A stretch of DNA of 32,675 nucleotides from JAWLFY01 sp964462125 (GCA_964462125.1 CAYWXT010000029.1:1-32675), one strand, 5' to 3'. Positions 16,117 to 23,454 are shown, counted from the stretch's first letter. The notes: generated by a model from the sequence alone, not told the origin. Numbers and translations: made by a program.

Positions 16117-16538
16117 TGCACTACCTCGATACCAGTGTGTTGGCCGCGTATTACCATCCCGAGCCGCGGAGCGCCCAAGTCCAACAAGTCCTCCGTGATC
16201 TTCATGGCCCAACGATCAGCCCGCTGGTGAAACTGGAACTGCACTCAGCCTTGGCGATCAAGGTTCGGAGGGGCGACCTGGCCCCTTCGCAGGCAGGCCA
16301 GATCGTCTCTCTGTTCCACCTTCACGTCGGTAGTCACCTTTACCGAATCGTCCCCATCGGACCCCGCGAGTACGAACGTGCGCAATCGTGGATCGGAGCA
16401 TTCCGGTCCCCGTTACGAACGCTCGACGGACTGCACCTCGCGACTGCCTACGCCAATCAGCTAACCCTGGTGACAGCAGATCGAGCTCTCGCAGAGAGCG
16501 CCGCCGAGTTCGGCGTCAGCTGCCAAGAAATACAGTAG
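16116..16538 (+). CDS. vapC: VapC-type PIN-domain toxin
   Basis: A 140-residue PIN-domain ribonuclease toxin. Acidic residues of the active site are visible: Asp5 in LDTSVL, Glu41 in KLELHSA, Asp104 in TLDGLHLA and Asp122 in VTADRAL. These normally coordinate Mg2+/Mn2+ for cleavage of RNA, often tRNA, but the target cannot be read here. The gene overlaps the antitoxin stop by one base. It faces the second toxin gene convergently, with a REP array in the 149 bp between them. The length is normal and the active site intact, so the module is likely functional. Confidence 0.92.
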   Translation: MHYLDTSVLAAYYHPEPRSAQVQQVLRDLHGPTISPLVKLELHSALAIKVRRGDLAPSQAGQIVSLFHLHVGSHLYRIVPIGPREYERAQSWIGAFRSPLRTLDGLHLATAYANQLTLVTADRALAESAAEFGVSCQEIQ

Positions 16539-16564
16539 GCCAGCCAACGGCGGATCCTCCAGCC

Positions 16565-16585
16565 AAAAGGGTGTCGGACGCCCTA
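16565..16585. repeat. Degenerate REP
   Basis: AAAA-GGGTGTCGGACGCCC-TA keeps the palindromic design with one mismatched pair and a shortened T-tract. It lies 26 bp after the vapC stop. Confidence 0.75.
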
Positions 16586-16603
16586 TAACCTTCTTATGGT
16601 CGC

Positions 16604-16620
16604 CTTTTGCTCCGCAAAAG
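16604..16620. terminator. Small hairpin between convergent toxin genes
   Basis: CTTTTGC and GCAAAAG form a 7-bp stem around TCC. It has no T-tract of its own but sits with the adjacent REP palindromes between two convergent genes, where transcription must end. Confidence 0.35.
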
Positions 16621-16625
16621 TCCCC

Positions 16626-16673
16626 GTCTTCCAAAAAAGTGTCGTCTTCCAAAAAGGTGTCGGACACCTTTTT
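16626..16673. repeat. Tandem half REP plus perfect REP
   Basis: GTCTTCCAAAAAAGTGTC (16626-16643) is followed immediately by GTCTTCCAAAAAGGTGTC (16644-16661), two 18-bp units with one change. The second continues into a perfect REP palindrome at 16651-16673. The first is a half REP, as if the left half had been duplicated or a copy truncated. Confidence 0.85.
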
Positions 16674-16687
16674 CGGCTCGGAACCGA

Positions 16688-17074
16688 TCACCAGATCGTG
16701 CGGACTGGATACTGGGCGACGAGCGGATCGTTTGTTGCGACGATCATTCCCTGACAATTCGCTTGGGTGACCAAAAGTCGATCGAACGGATCGCGATGGT
16801 GATGGGGCAAGCGATGAACTTGGCACACCTCCGGTTCATCGATCAGCAGCAACTCAAATCCCGCCTCACGCCGTTTCGGCGGAAGATACAAATCGGGCTG
16901 GCGTGGCAGGGCTAACTTTCCCAACCCGAACTTGATCGCAATTTCCCACGACGACGCGACGCTCACGAAGACGCGGTTGTCGCCGTCGAGTAATTCGTCG
17001 CGGACTGCCAAGGAGAGCGCTGGATCGTCGATCAGTGCCCCCAGGTAAGCGTGGGTGTCGAGCAGGATGTTCAA
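16688..17074 (-). CDS. vapC: PIN-domain toxin (VapC family)
   Basis: A 128-residue PIN toxin of a second subgroup: MNILLDTHAYLG (Asp6), SSWEIAIKFGLGKL (Glu44), HHRDPFDRLLVTQA (Asp95/Asp98) and ATNDPLVAQYPVRTIW (Asp116). This architecture is typical of PIN toxins paired with Phd-type antitoxins. A predicted Mg2+-dependent RNase; the target is unknown. The start ATG at 17074 overlaps the antitoxin stop by four bases (ATGA). It is convergent with the first vapC. The two toxins differ strongly in sequence, so they are independent modules and not a duplication. Confidence 0.92.
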   Translation of the reverse strand: MNILLDTHAYLGALIDDPALSLAVRDELLDGDNRVFVSVASSWEIAIKFGLGKLALPRQPDLYLPPKRREAGFELLLIDEPEVCQVHRLPHHHRDPFDRLLVTQANCQGMIVATNDPLVAQYPVRTIW

Positions 17075-17319
17075 CTGCGGCCCTCGAATGCGAGGATGAC
17101 CTCTTCCGGAAGCGGCTCGAAAAACTCTTCCCCTAACACAAAGTCACCTTTTGCGGCCCCAAGACGACGCGGTTGTCGATCATGGGGGGGCAGCAGCCGA
17201 ATCTCGGCAAAAGCCTGATTTCGCTTGCACAACACAATGCGATCTTCGGCCGCCATCTCGTTCAGATAGCGGGACAAATGCGTCTTGGCGTCGTGCATGT
17301 TCAAGTGAGTCTCTTTCAT
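17071..17319 (-). CDS. Phd/YefM-like antitoxin
   Basis: An 82-residue antitoxin (MKETHLNMHDAKTHLSRYLNEMAAEDRIVLCKRNQAFAEIRLLPP). The DAKTHLSRYLN segment matches the Phd/YefM opening helix, and EEFFEPLPEEVILAFEG at the C-terminus is a typical toxin-binding tail. It overlaps the toxin gene by four bases. A second in-frame ATG seven codons in could also serve as start. A REP lies between its start and the stop of the upstream RAYT gene. Confidence 0.9.
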   Translation of the reverse strand: MKETHLNMHDAKTHLSRYLNEMAAEDRIVLCKRNQAFAEIRLLPPHDRQPRRLGAAKGDFVLGEEFFEPLPEEVILAFEGRS

Positions 17320-17364
17320 GCCTAGATTCTAAACTAAGTCGCCCGCCCCAAGCCAGGGGCTCGT

Positions 17365-17388
17365 AAAAAAGGTGTCGGACACCGTTTT
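17365..17388. repeat. REP flanking the RAYT gene, 3' side
   Basis: A6, core GGTGTCGGACACC, then GTTTTCCGCTCC: one base interrupts the T-tract. It lies 18 bp beyond the RAYT stop codon and would lie in its 3' untranslated region. Confidence 0.9.
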
Positions 17389-17405
17389 CCGCTCCAATAT
17401 GACGC

Positions 17406-18074
17406 TCAGCGGCGAGCGGTGGATTTCGGAAGCTTTCGCGGGCGGCCGCGTGGACGCATCGTCGACTCGAGGCCAAACTTCCGGGCAATCGATTCGACCC
17501 AGGACCCATCGCCGAAGGGAACGCCGCGTTTCATGCTCCAGTCGATCTGCCGCTGCTCCGATTCGGAAAAGTCGGTCCGTACCCGCTGGTTCCAGTCATC
17601 CCGGCGGGGGACCGGCCAGGGACTGAGGAGCGTTTCGTCCTCCGCTGAAGGGTGATTCCAGCGATAAAGGCTGGACCATTTCCAGTCCTCCGGCGGATCA
17701 CAAAGCCGAGCCCGGTAGGGATTCCGTTCGACGTAGCGGCAGAGGGTCAAAAAGTGGCCATCACACTGCACGGGGAAGGACTTGTATCGTCCCTGGTACA
17801 GATGCCCTTCCCCCACGATCTGGTAGTGGGCGTGATATCGCTGGGTGTGGGTCAGCGTGACCCACTGAGCAAATCGCCCCATTTCTCCGTCGACCTGCGG
17901 GCTGACGACGAAGTGCCAGTGGTTGGGCATCAGGCAGTAACAGTAGAAACGCACGTCGAACATCTCCAGCCCCTCCGCAATGATCCCCTCCATCGCGGCA
18001 TAGTCCTCGGGCTTATGAAAGATTTCCGCCCGCAAATTGGCTCGATTGAGCATGTGGTAGCAATGCCCCGCCAC
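17406..18074 (-). CDS. REP-associated tyrosine transposase (RAYT, Y1_Tnp/IS200-like)
   Basis: A 222-residue single-domain transposase. The HUH motif is HWH (His52, His54) in YCYCLMPNHWHFVV, and the catalytic tyrosine is Tyr114 in CRYVERNPYRARL. The C-terminal tail with RGVPFGDGSWVESIARKFGLESTMRPRGRPRK is characteristic of RAYTs and absent from IS200 TnpA. These enzymes cleave and join single-stranded DNA at REP hairpins and are thought to spread REPs. REPs flank it at 17365-17388 and 18154-18176. The start is GTG at 18074, opening at VAGHCYHMLNRAN, the usual family beginning; an in-frame TAG lies ten codons further upstream and no ATG is available. All catalytic residues are present, so it may be active. 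Confidence 0.95.
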   Translation of the reverse strand: MAGHCYHMLNRANLRAEIFHKPEDYAAMEGIIAEGLEMFDVRFYCYCLMPNHWHFVVSPQVDGEMGRFAQWVTLTHTQRYHAHYQIVGEGHLYQGRYKSFPVQCDGHFLTLCRYVERNPYRARLCDPPEDWKWSSLYRWNHPSAEDETLLSPWPVPRRDDWNQRVRTDFSESEQRQIDWSMKRGVPFGDGSWVESIARKFGLESTMRPRGRPRKLPKSTARR

Positions 18075-18125
18075 GTCGGCCCGCTTCGCCCGCCCCTCCG
18101 GCTACCCCCACGAAAAGCCCACAGA

Positions 18126-18674
18126 TTAACCTCCCCATACCACCCAGTCCACCAAAAAGGTGTCGGACACCTTTTTCTTCCCTTCGGCCATATCCACCCA
18201 GTTCTCCCCACCGTGTGAAAGGGCGCTGTTGTCAATGAACACGCCCGCTCCGCCCGCCTGAATGATCGCGGCACCCGCTTTCATCATCTTTCGTGCCGAC
18301 TCGAGACTGCCACCAGGGCCCTTCAGCCCCACGTTGACCGTGTACTGATCGACCACCTCCAATTCCCTGGGATTTGCCGCTCGGCGAAGGGTCGAGCGAA
18401 AGATGGACGCAAACTTCCCGTCGGGCGGCATGGGAAAGATCTCAATCTCAGTCTGATCTGGAAGAACCAAACGATCATCTGTGACCCGATGCCCCTGCGG
18501 AATGCGTTCAAACATCTCCTCCGGGTGTCGCCAATTGCCGGGAATTCGAAGCGCGATGCTTACGGTCGGACTCGTCTCAGCCGTCATTTCTTTGCCCCTT
18601 TCCAATGCCTCGGTGAGTAAACCGACCATTGTGTCGATGCCGGCCGCAAGGCTCAATGCGTCCACGGCCCTCAA
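18126..18674 (-). pseudogene. Truncated duplicate of the DUF4261-like gene
   Basis: The frame repeats residues 1-164 of the DUF4261-like protein at 100% DNA identity, then leaves the homology at 18182 and runs through a REP, adding a tail that begins GKKKVSDTF and ends VDWVVWGG. The lost part includes the C-terminal domain (about 111 residues). The 5' end also abuts a REP at 18673. The frame is open, so a 182-residue chimeric protein could be made, but loss of the conserved C-terminus argues for a pseudogene. Confidence 0.85.
18154..18176. repeat. REP palindrome, RAYT 5' side
   Basis: A perfect 23-bp copy (A5, GGTGTCGGACACC, T5) that lies 5 bp from the left border of the second 497-bp direct repeat. 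It also encodes the foreign tail KKVSDTF of the truncated DUF4261-like frame. Confidence 0.92.
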
Positions 18675-18678
18675 AAAG
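18182..18678. repeat. 497-bp perfect direct repeat, copy 2
   Basis: Identical to 14874-15370 and in the same orientation. Unlike copy 1 it has REPs at both ends (18154-18176 and 18673-18696), so the duplicated piece sits exactly between two palindromes. The 3308 bp from the start of one copy to the start of the next hold two toxin-antitoxin modules and the RAYT. Confidence 0.97.
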
Positions 18679-18696
18679 GTGTCGGACGCCTTTTTT
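18673..18696. repeat. REP with one arm mismatch
   Basis: A5, GGTGTCGGACGCC, T6. One pair of the palindrome is mismatched (A-C to G-C change in the right arm). It overlaps the last bases of direct-repeat copy 2. Confidence 0.9.
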
Positions 18697-18709
18697 CTTC
18701 CGCTACATG

Positions 18710-18740
18710 AAAAAACCTTCCGGCCAATCGGCCGGAAGGT
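18710..18740 (-). terminator. Intrinsic terminator of the PEP-CTERM gene
   Basis: ACCTTCCGGCC (18715-18725) pairs perfectly with GGCCGGAAGGT (18730-18740) across a 4-base loop. Read on the minus strand it is followed by a T-tract (A's at 18710-18714). It lies 30 bp after the stop of the PEP-CTERM gene. This is the clearest rho-independent terminator in the window. Confidence 0.9.
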
Positions 18741-18769
18741 CTCCGTGAACTCTGAGGTGAAAATGCTGC

Positions 18770-19738
18770 CTACGCCTGCTTGCGACGTCGACTTCGTAGT
18801 CCGGCCAGTCCGACGGCCGCTACCGCAAAAATCGCCAAGCTAGAGGGTTCCGGAACAGGCTTAATATACAGGTTCGTATCCGTCCTGATCGGAAACGGTC
18901 CGCTCGCACTGGTGTTGGCAATGTCGCCTGACGCCTGCAGGTGGGCCTCAGCGCCAAACGTCACGCCGGCACCCACGGCGGCAGGTTCAGCGGCGCCGTC
19001 CGTCTCCAACCAAGTATGCTTCACGAGCGGGACAGAATTATTCTCCAACAAGTTCAGATTGATGAGGTTGGAAATTGAACCCAAATCTGAACCAACTGTA
19101 TCGATCCCCTCGTTTCCGGTCGTAACAAAAAACTCCCCAAGATCGCTGACTCCGTCGTCTGCGAAATCCGCTCCTTCATAGCCAAACTCCCAGACCTTGT
19201 TGGTTCCTTGGAACGTACTGAGCGCATCCTGAAGAGAGCCGCTGGTGCTGAGCTCTCCTTGAGTGACATCGTCCCAAAACATCGCGACTGTATTCGCGTT
19301 GTTTGGGTTAAACCCAGTTATGCCAAAGGAATCATCCCAGTCCGTCGTTTCTAGTGGCTTGAAGAAGATGTTGGTGGTATCAATATCTCCGCTGCCACTA
19401 ACGTCCACATCTTCTTTGGCGGCTGCTTCGATAGCGAAGATGCCGGTGAAAGTAGGGTCGTCAGCCCCTGGAGTGTAGGCAGCAGGAAGCTCGCCCGGCG
19501 GCGAATTAATCCCCTGCACTGAAATCGAGCCCAAGAAACGATCTCCGACTTCGATGGTTCCAGTCGTAGCCGTTTCATAAGATCCGTCGGCCTGCTGTTT
19601 AAAAAACACCTCGAAGTTGTCGTCTTCCAACTCATTGATTTCGTTAAAAACCAATGAACCCACAGCCCCGGCCTCGGCACAGTTAAACTGTGTTAAACCG
19701 ATACCCATTGCCAAAATGGCAACTAAAAACTTTTTCAT
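18770..19738 (-). CDS. PEP-CTERM sorting-domain protein
   Basis: A 322-residue exported protein. The signal peptide (MKKFLVAILAMGIGLTQFNCAEAGA) is followed by an acidic, Thr/Asp/Gly-rich body with predicted beta structure. The C-terminus at 295-322 is VPEPSSLAIFAVAAVGLAG then RSRRRKQA: the PEP motif, a transmembrane segment and an arginine-rich end. Such proteins are processed by an exosortase and delivered to the envelope or extracellular matrix; no exosortase gene is in the window. A TAGGAAAC ribosome site precedes the ATG. Base composition appears lower in GC than its neighbours. A strong terminator follows. The specific role is unknown. Confidence 0.92.
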   Translation of the reverse strand: MKKFLVAILAMGIGLTQFNCAEAGAVGSLVFNEINELEDDNFEVFFKQQADGSYETATTGTIEVGDRFLGSISVQGINSPPGELPAAYTPGADDPTFTGIFAIEAAAKEDVDVSGSGDIDTTNIFFKPLETTDWDDSFGITGFNPNNANTVAMFWDDVTQGELSTSGSLQDALSTFQGTNKVWEFGYEGADFADDGVSDLGEFFVTTGNEGIDTVGSDLGSISNLINLNLLENNSVPLVKHTWLETDGAAEPAAVGAGVTFGAEAHLQASGDIANTSASGPFPIRTDTNLYIKPVPEPSSLAIFAVAAVGLAGLRSRRRKQA

Positions 19739-19809
19739 CGTAGTTTCCTAATGTCATCCAACTCTATGTAGCAAATCAAAACAAAGGCACTGAAACGTGT
19801 CATTGCTCG

Positions 19810-20175
19810 CTACGCAGGCTTCGGAGACATCCCCAGATAGGGCGGGAGTGGAATCGAATCATTGGCGACGGAAAGCCGCCACCGAAGATTCGCGTCCGTA
19901 GGAATCGAAAAGCGATGAGCGATCGCCGGGAACGAACTGAAGCCCGGCGACCCCATGATTGTGACGCCAGCGAGTTCGCCATCGCGTTGCACGAATTGCG
20001 GATCGTCCCCACGTGAGTCCTGATGGCGCATCTGCCAACCGACATCAACAGAGACCCCCACACCAGCCTGAAAGTTGGCCGGATCCAGGCCGGGGCTCGA
20101 CGTCATCAACCCGCCCTGCACGTGGCTAACGCACAGAAGGCAGCTGAACACGATAGATGTGAGTCGAGCGAACAT
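19810..20175 (-). CDS. Small secreted hypothetical protein
   Basis: A 121-residue protein with a signal peptide (MFARLTSIVFSCLLCVSHVQG) and no recognised domain. The mature part contains SSPGLDPANFQAGVGVSVDVGWQMR and ends PPYLGMSPKPA. The ATG at 20175 was chosen because the hydrophobic leader starts there; a TTG 12 codons upstream adds unrelated residues. An overlapping plus-strand frame (20023-20319) looks less protein-like. It lies upstream of the PEP-CTERM gene on the same strand, with a 71-bp gap, and diverges from the acyl-ligase cluster. Confidence 0.55.
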   Translation of the reverse strand: MFARLTSIVFSCLLCVSHVQGGLMTSSPGLDPANFQAGVGVSVDVGWQMRHQDSRGDDPQFVQRDGELAGVTIMGSPGFSSFPAIAHRFSIPTDANLRWRLSVANDSIPLPPYLGMSPKPA

Positions 20176-20546
20176 GACGCTGAGTCTAACCGGGGACTTC
20201 GTGGTGGGCAATCTTCACAGCCGGAGAAATCGCAAAAAATTTCTTCGGGCCTCGGGTCGCGATCGCCTTTCAGACCTTCGGCCGCATTTTTGGGCGCCCC
20301 CCCTCTGCCTATCCAATGAAAACCCGTACACGCGACACTGGGGAATCGCGGCCCTCAGCAGCGACTGCCCCCCCTCAGTCCGGTAGCGCAAGTATTTGTG
20401 CCGATGCGGATTGTGTGAAGATCGGACGCTTGCTATCGTCATCGAAGGGACCGCACTGTTACGCCCGTGACTTCTGCTCAAGTGATGGGGCATCGAAGGG
20501 CGAGGAGACCGGCCGGGGTATGGATCGATGCGATGCGGCAACTTAG
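20176..20546. other. Divergent intergenic region before the acyl-ligase cluster
   Basis: About 370 bp with no convincing gene, between the start of a small secreted protein (minus) and the ligase cluster (plus). It should carry promoters for both directions. The best plus-strand candidate is TTGTGT at 20411 and TATCGT at 20434 with a 17-bp spacer. The rest shows short C-rich and GC-rich stretches but no repeat. Confidence 0.5.
20411..20439 (+). promoter_or_regulatory. Candidate sigma-70-like promoter of the ligase cluster
   Basis: TTGTGT (20411-20416), a 17-bp spacer and TATCGT (20434-20439). The match to consensus is partial (TTG and TAT halves). Transcription would start near 20446, leaving a leader of about 100 bases before the ligase start. 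Confidence 0.3.
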
Positions 20547-22301
20547 ATGGACCGGATATCGAGCGACGTGATTCCGCCGACGATCAGCGGTTTGCTTGAA
20601 CGGCGCAACGCCCGGACGCCGCGAGAGGATGCATTTTTCCACCGCGAACCCCCTGAAACAGGGGGTTGGTCGCGCGTCAAGTGGGGCGATCTTTACACTC
20701 AGGTATTGCAGTTTTCAGACGCGCTTCGGCACGTCGGCGTAGCACCGGGAACACGGGTCGCGATCCTGCTCGGCTTGGACCCGATTTGGGAGGCGATCGC
20801 CCATGCGGTCTACCGCAACCGGGCGGTGCTTGTTTCGTTGGACATGGCCACGGGTGCCAACGACATCGGAAAGATTCTGCAGCATTGCGGCGTGTCGACG
20901 CTGGTGACCGATACCAGGGGATGGAAAAAGCTCGAGAAGGAGTCGACGGTCGATGCGACGGTAACTACGGTTCTCGCCAACGGGGATCCGAACTCCCCCC
21001 GGACAAAGGGATGTCTGTATCTCGAGAGGCTCATCGCGGAATCCGAGAGACGGGCGGCGTTTGCGGAACAACGGTTACCTGCCCCGGACGATCTTGCCAC
21101 GATTGTGTATACCTCCGGCACGACGGGCGAGGCGAAAGGAATCGCGTATCGGCACGAGCAGGTGATGGCTGCCTGCGGGGCATTGGTCGAAGCGTACGGG
21201 GAACTCGGCCCTGAAGATCGCACGGTCTGCTGGCTCCCGTTATCGGCGATGTTTCAGCGGATGGCGAATCTGTTGAGCATGGCTTGCGGGATGACGACCT
21301 ATTTTGTTGAAGATCCTCGATCGATTCTCCAGCAACTGGAGGAGATCCAACCGTCGTTTTTCATCGGCGTTCCCCGCTTCTATGAGAAACTCGAGAACGC
21401 CCTCTCCAGCGGCGAATCATCGCTCCCCCTTGCCCGGTCGCTCCAACAGACCAAGCTGATGATCAGCGGTTCTGCACCGATCCCTGTGAACATACTCAGG
21501 TCCCTCCAGAGGCGGGGGCTTTCGGTGCGGGAAGCCTATGGGCTGAGCGAGAACACGGTACCAGTCGCGCTCAATCGCCTTTCGGACTACCGCTTCGGCT
21601 CGGTGGGCAAGCCGCTACCGCCCAATGAAGTCGTCTTAGCGGACGATGGCGAGGTGTTGGTCCGGGGGCTCGGAGTGTTTGAGGGCTATGTCGGTGACGG
21701 GCCGTCGCAGGACCTTTTTAACGCCGATGGTTTTTACCGCACCGGAGACATCGGTCGATTCGATGAGGATGGGTTTTTGTTCCTCATCGGCCGGAAGCGT
21801 GACCTGATCAAGACGTCGACTGGTCGCCGGATTGGGCCCAGCAGGATCGAGGCCGCTTACGCCCAATGCGGATCGATCGACCAGATTCTCGTCATCGGTG
21901 AGGGGAGAAAGTATCTTGCCGCCATCGTCGTCGTGAGTCCGGACGCCGCGGATCGATTGCGGGGTGAGCCGTTGCGGGGCGGGGCGGGGGACGCATCTAC
22001 CAACGCCGAGATGCGTTCCCAGACGTCCGTGGAGTCCGACGCAGGTGACCTGCTTGCCGAATGGCTCGCGGCCGGCGAGTCCCTTGGACCCGAAGAGCAA
22101 ATCCAAGCCTTCGGCGTCCTTCCTCACCCGTTTCGCGAAGACGAAGTGACGACCAGTCAGAAACTTCGCCGCTCCGTCATCCAGCGACGGTACTCGGCAT
22201 TGATCGATCGCATCTACGCTCAGCGCACTCCTTGCATCGTGATTGCCTCGGAAGATGACCTTGCCCTTCCTGACGACGATCAAAGTCGACGCGGGACATG
22301 A
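20547..22301 (+). CDS. Long-chain acyl-CoA synthetase-like AMP-forming ligase
   Basis: A 584-residue ANL-superfamily ligase. Motifs: the P-loop YTSGTTGEAKG at 188-198, LPLSAMFQRMANLLSMACG (long-chain type), GVPRFYEKLENAL, YGLSEN, FYRTGDIGRFDEDGFLFLIGRKRDLIKTSTGRRIGPSRIE, and a C-terminal TSQKLRR that could hold the catalytic lysine. It resembles FadD15-type acyl-CoA synthetases: it should activate a fatty acid as acyl-adenylate and transfer it to CoA or another thiol. The histidine usual in the LPLAHxFER motif is absent, and the 470-530 region contains a Gly/Ser-rich insertion. No carrier domain is fused. The stop overlaps the next start by four bases (ATGA). Confidence 0.88.
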   Translation: MDRISSDVIPPTISGLLERRNARTPREDAFFHREPPETGGWSRVKWGDLYTQVLQFSDALRHVGVAPGTRVAILLGLDPIWEAIAHAVYRNRAVLVSLDMATGANDIGKILQHCGVSTLVTDTRGWKKLEKESTVDATVTTVLANGDPNSPRTKGCLYLERLIAESERRAAFAEQRLPAPDDLATIVYTSGTTGEAKGIAYRHEQVMAACGALVEAYGELGPEDRTVCWLPLSAMFQRMANLLSMACGMTTYFVEDPRSILQQLEEIQPSFFIGVPRFYEKLENALSSGESSLPLARSLQQTKLMISGSAPIPVNILRSLQRRGLSVREAYGLSENTVPVALNRLSDYRFGSVGKPLPPNEVVLADDGEVLVRGLGVFEGYVGDGPSQDLFNADGFYRTGDIGRFDEDGFLFLIGRKRDLIKTSTGRRIGPSRIEAAYAQCGSIDQILVIGEGRKYLAAIVVVSPDAADRLRGEPLRGGAGDASTNAEMRSQTSVESDAGDLLAEWLAAGESLGPEEQIQAFGVLPHPFREDEVTTSQKLRRSVIQRRYSALIDRIYAQRTPCIVIASEDDLALPDDDQSRRGT

Positions 22302-23446
22302 AACATATCCTTATCACCGGTGCAAGCGGTGCCTTGGGGAGCGCTCTCGTTCCCCTGTTTGCGGGCGATGCAGAGACGCGTGTGGTGCTGCTGATGCGGG
22401 CCCAATCGCCCGAGCATCTTGCCCAGCGGCGGGAGCGGATTCTATCGTTTCTGCGACTCCTCGGCATGGATGAGCCATCCACACAACGAGTCGACTTTGT
22501 TCAAGGTGATATCTCCCAAGCAACTTTAGGGCTCGCTGCAGAGCCGGCAGAGCGACTGGTGGGGAACGTAACCCATGTCGTCCACTCAGCCGGCAACGTC
22601 AAGCTAAACCAGTCGTTGGACGATGCACGCAAGACCGCTGTCGGCTCGGCAAAAGGCATCGTTGATTTCGTTCGTCGATGCCAGCATTCCGGCCAGTTCA
22701 AGAAGCTTGAGTTCGTGAGCACCGTTGGGGTCGCGGGGCGGAAAGGCGGACTGATTTCCGAAGAGAGGGTGTCAGAGGATCGTAGCGCCAGCGAATTCCA
22801 TAATACGTATGAGGCGGCGAAGTGGGAGGCGGAACGATTCCTGTGGCGCGAGATTGATGACGGGTTGCCGGCCACGGTGCACCGGCCCAGCATGATTGTG
22901 GGGGACTCTCAAAATGGCACGATTTTTCATTTCCAGGTTTTCTACTTCTTGACCGACTTCTTGATTGGACGGCGAACGTGGGGAGTCATCCCCCGAACCG
23001 ATGGCGCGGTTCTCGACATCGTGCCGGTCGACTACGTGGCCAAAGCGATTCACCTTGCTTCCCGGGAGCAGCTGGGCATGGGCCAGGTCTGGCACCTCTG
23101 CTCCGGACCGGAAGATTCCTGGCCACTGGAGAGACTGCTGGAAAAATTGAGGGAATTGCTAGCCGAACGTGGTGAACGGGTACCCACGACTCGGTCGGTC
23201 CCCCTCTCGATGTTCCGTCACCTGCTCGGGTTTACCAGCACGTTCGCTCCTCCTCGCTCGCGCCGGTTCCTGAAGGGGCTGCCGTTCCTTTTGGACTACT
23301 TGGATGAGAAGCAGTTGTTTGAACATGAGCGGACGAACCTGCTGCTCCGAGAGCAAGGACTGGCTGTGCCTGCTGTTGAGTCCTATCTCAAGACGATCAT
23401 GACCCCGTACTGGGACCGAACCGTCACGTCGACCAAGCGTCACTAG
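22298..23446 (+). CDS. Thioester-reductase-like SDR (NAD_binding_4 type)
   Basis: A 382-residue extended SDR. The nucleotide-binding motif TGASGALG is at 7-14, with THVVHSAGNVKLNQS, Ser141 in FVSTVGVAG, and the catalytic pair Tyr171-x3-Lys175 in TYEAAKWEAE. This pattern, and RPSMIVGDSQNG, match the male-sterility/thioester-reductase group that reduces acyl-CoA or acyl-carrier thioesters to aldehydes or alcohols. The four-base overlap with the ligase indicates coupled translation, so the probable substrate is the ligase's acyl thioester. The C-terminal 120 residues are helical and match no domain I recognise. A sugar epimerase is the alternative, but the partner makes reductase more likely. 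Confidence 0.85.
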   Translation: MKHILITGASGALGSALVPLFAGDAETRVVLLMRAQSPEHLAQRRERILSFLRLLGMDEPSTQRVDFVQGDISQATLGLAAEPAERLVGNVTHVVHSAGNVKLNQSLDDARKTAVGSAKGIVDFVRRCQHSGQFKKLEFVSTVGVAGRKGGLISEERVSEDRSASEFHNTYEAAKWEAERFLWREIDDGLPATVHRPSMIVGDSQNGTIFHFQVFYFLTDFLIGRRTWGVIPRTDGAVLDIVPVDYVAKAIHLASREQLGMGQVWHLCSGPEDSWPLERLLEKLRELLAERGERVPTTRSVPLSMFRHLLGFTSTFAPPRSRRFLKGLPFLLDYLDEKQLFEHERTNLLLREQGLAVPAVESYLKTIMTPYWDRTVTSTKRH

Positions 23447-23454
23447 GAGTTCAG

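Larger units (their letters stand above)
17365..18176 (-). mobile_element. RAYT gene bracketed by two REPs
   Basis: The transposase gene and one REP on each side form an 812-bp unit of the REP-RAYT-REP type. No target-site duplication or long terminal inverted repeats typical of an insertion sequence were seen. RAYTs usually behave as single-copy, vertically kept genes, so calling it a mobile unit rests on its flanking REPs and the nearby duplication. Confidence 0.7.

Noticed and set aside
17365..18176. Classical IS200/IS605 insertion sequence
   Set aside because: No tnpB, no typical subterminal hairpins and no insertion-site signature were seen; the C-terminal tail and flanking REPs fit a RAYT.
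17652..18218. Plus-strand open frame over the RAYT gene
   Set aside because: Antisense to the RAYT, which has all catalytic motifs.
18770..19738. Exosortase system locus
   Set aside because: Only the PEP-CTERM substrate is here; no exosortase or associated genes were found in the window.
20023..20319. Plus-strand open frame of 98 codons
   Set aside because: It overlaps the minus-strand gene with a convincing signal peptide and has a charged, irregular composition.
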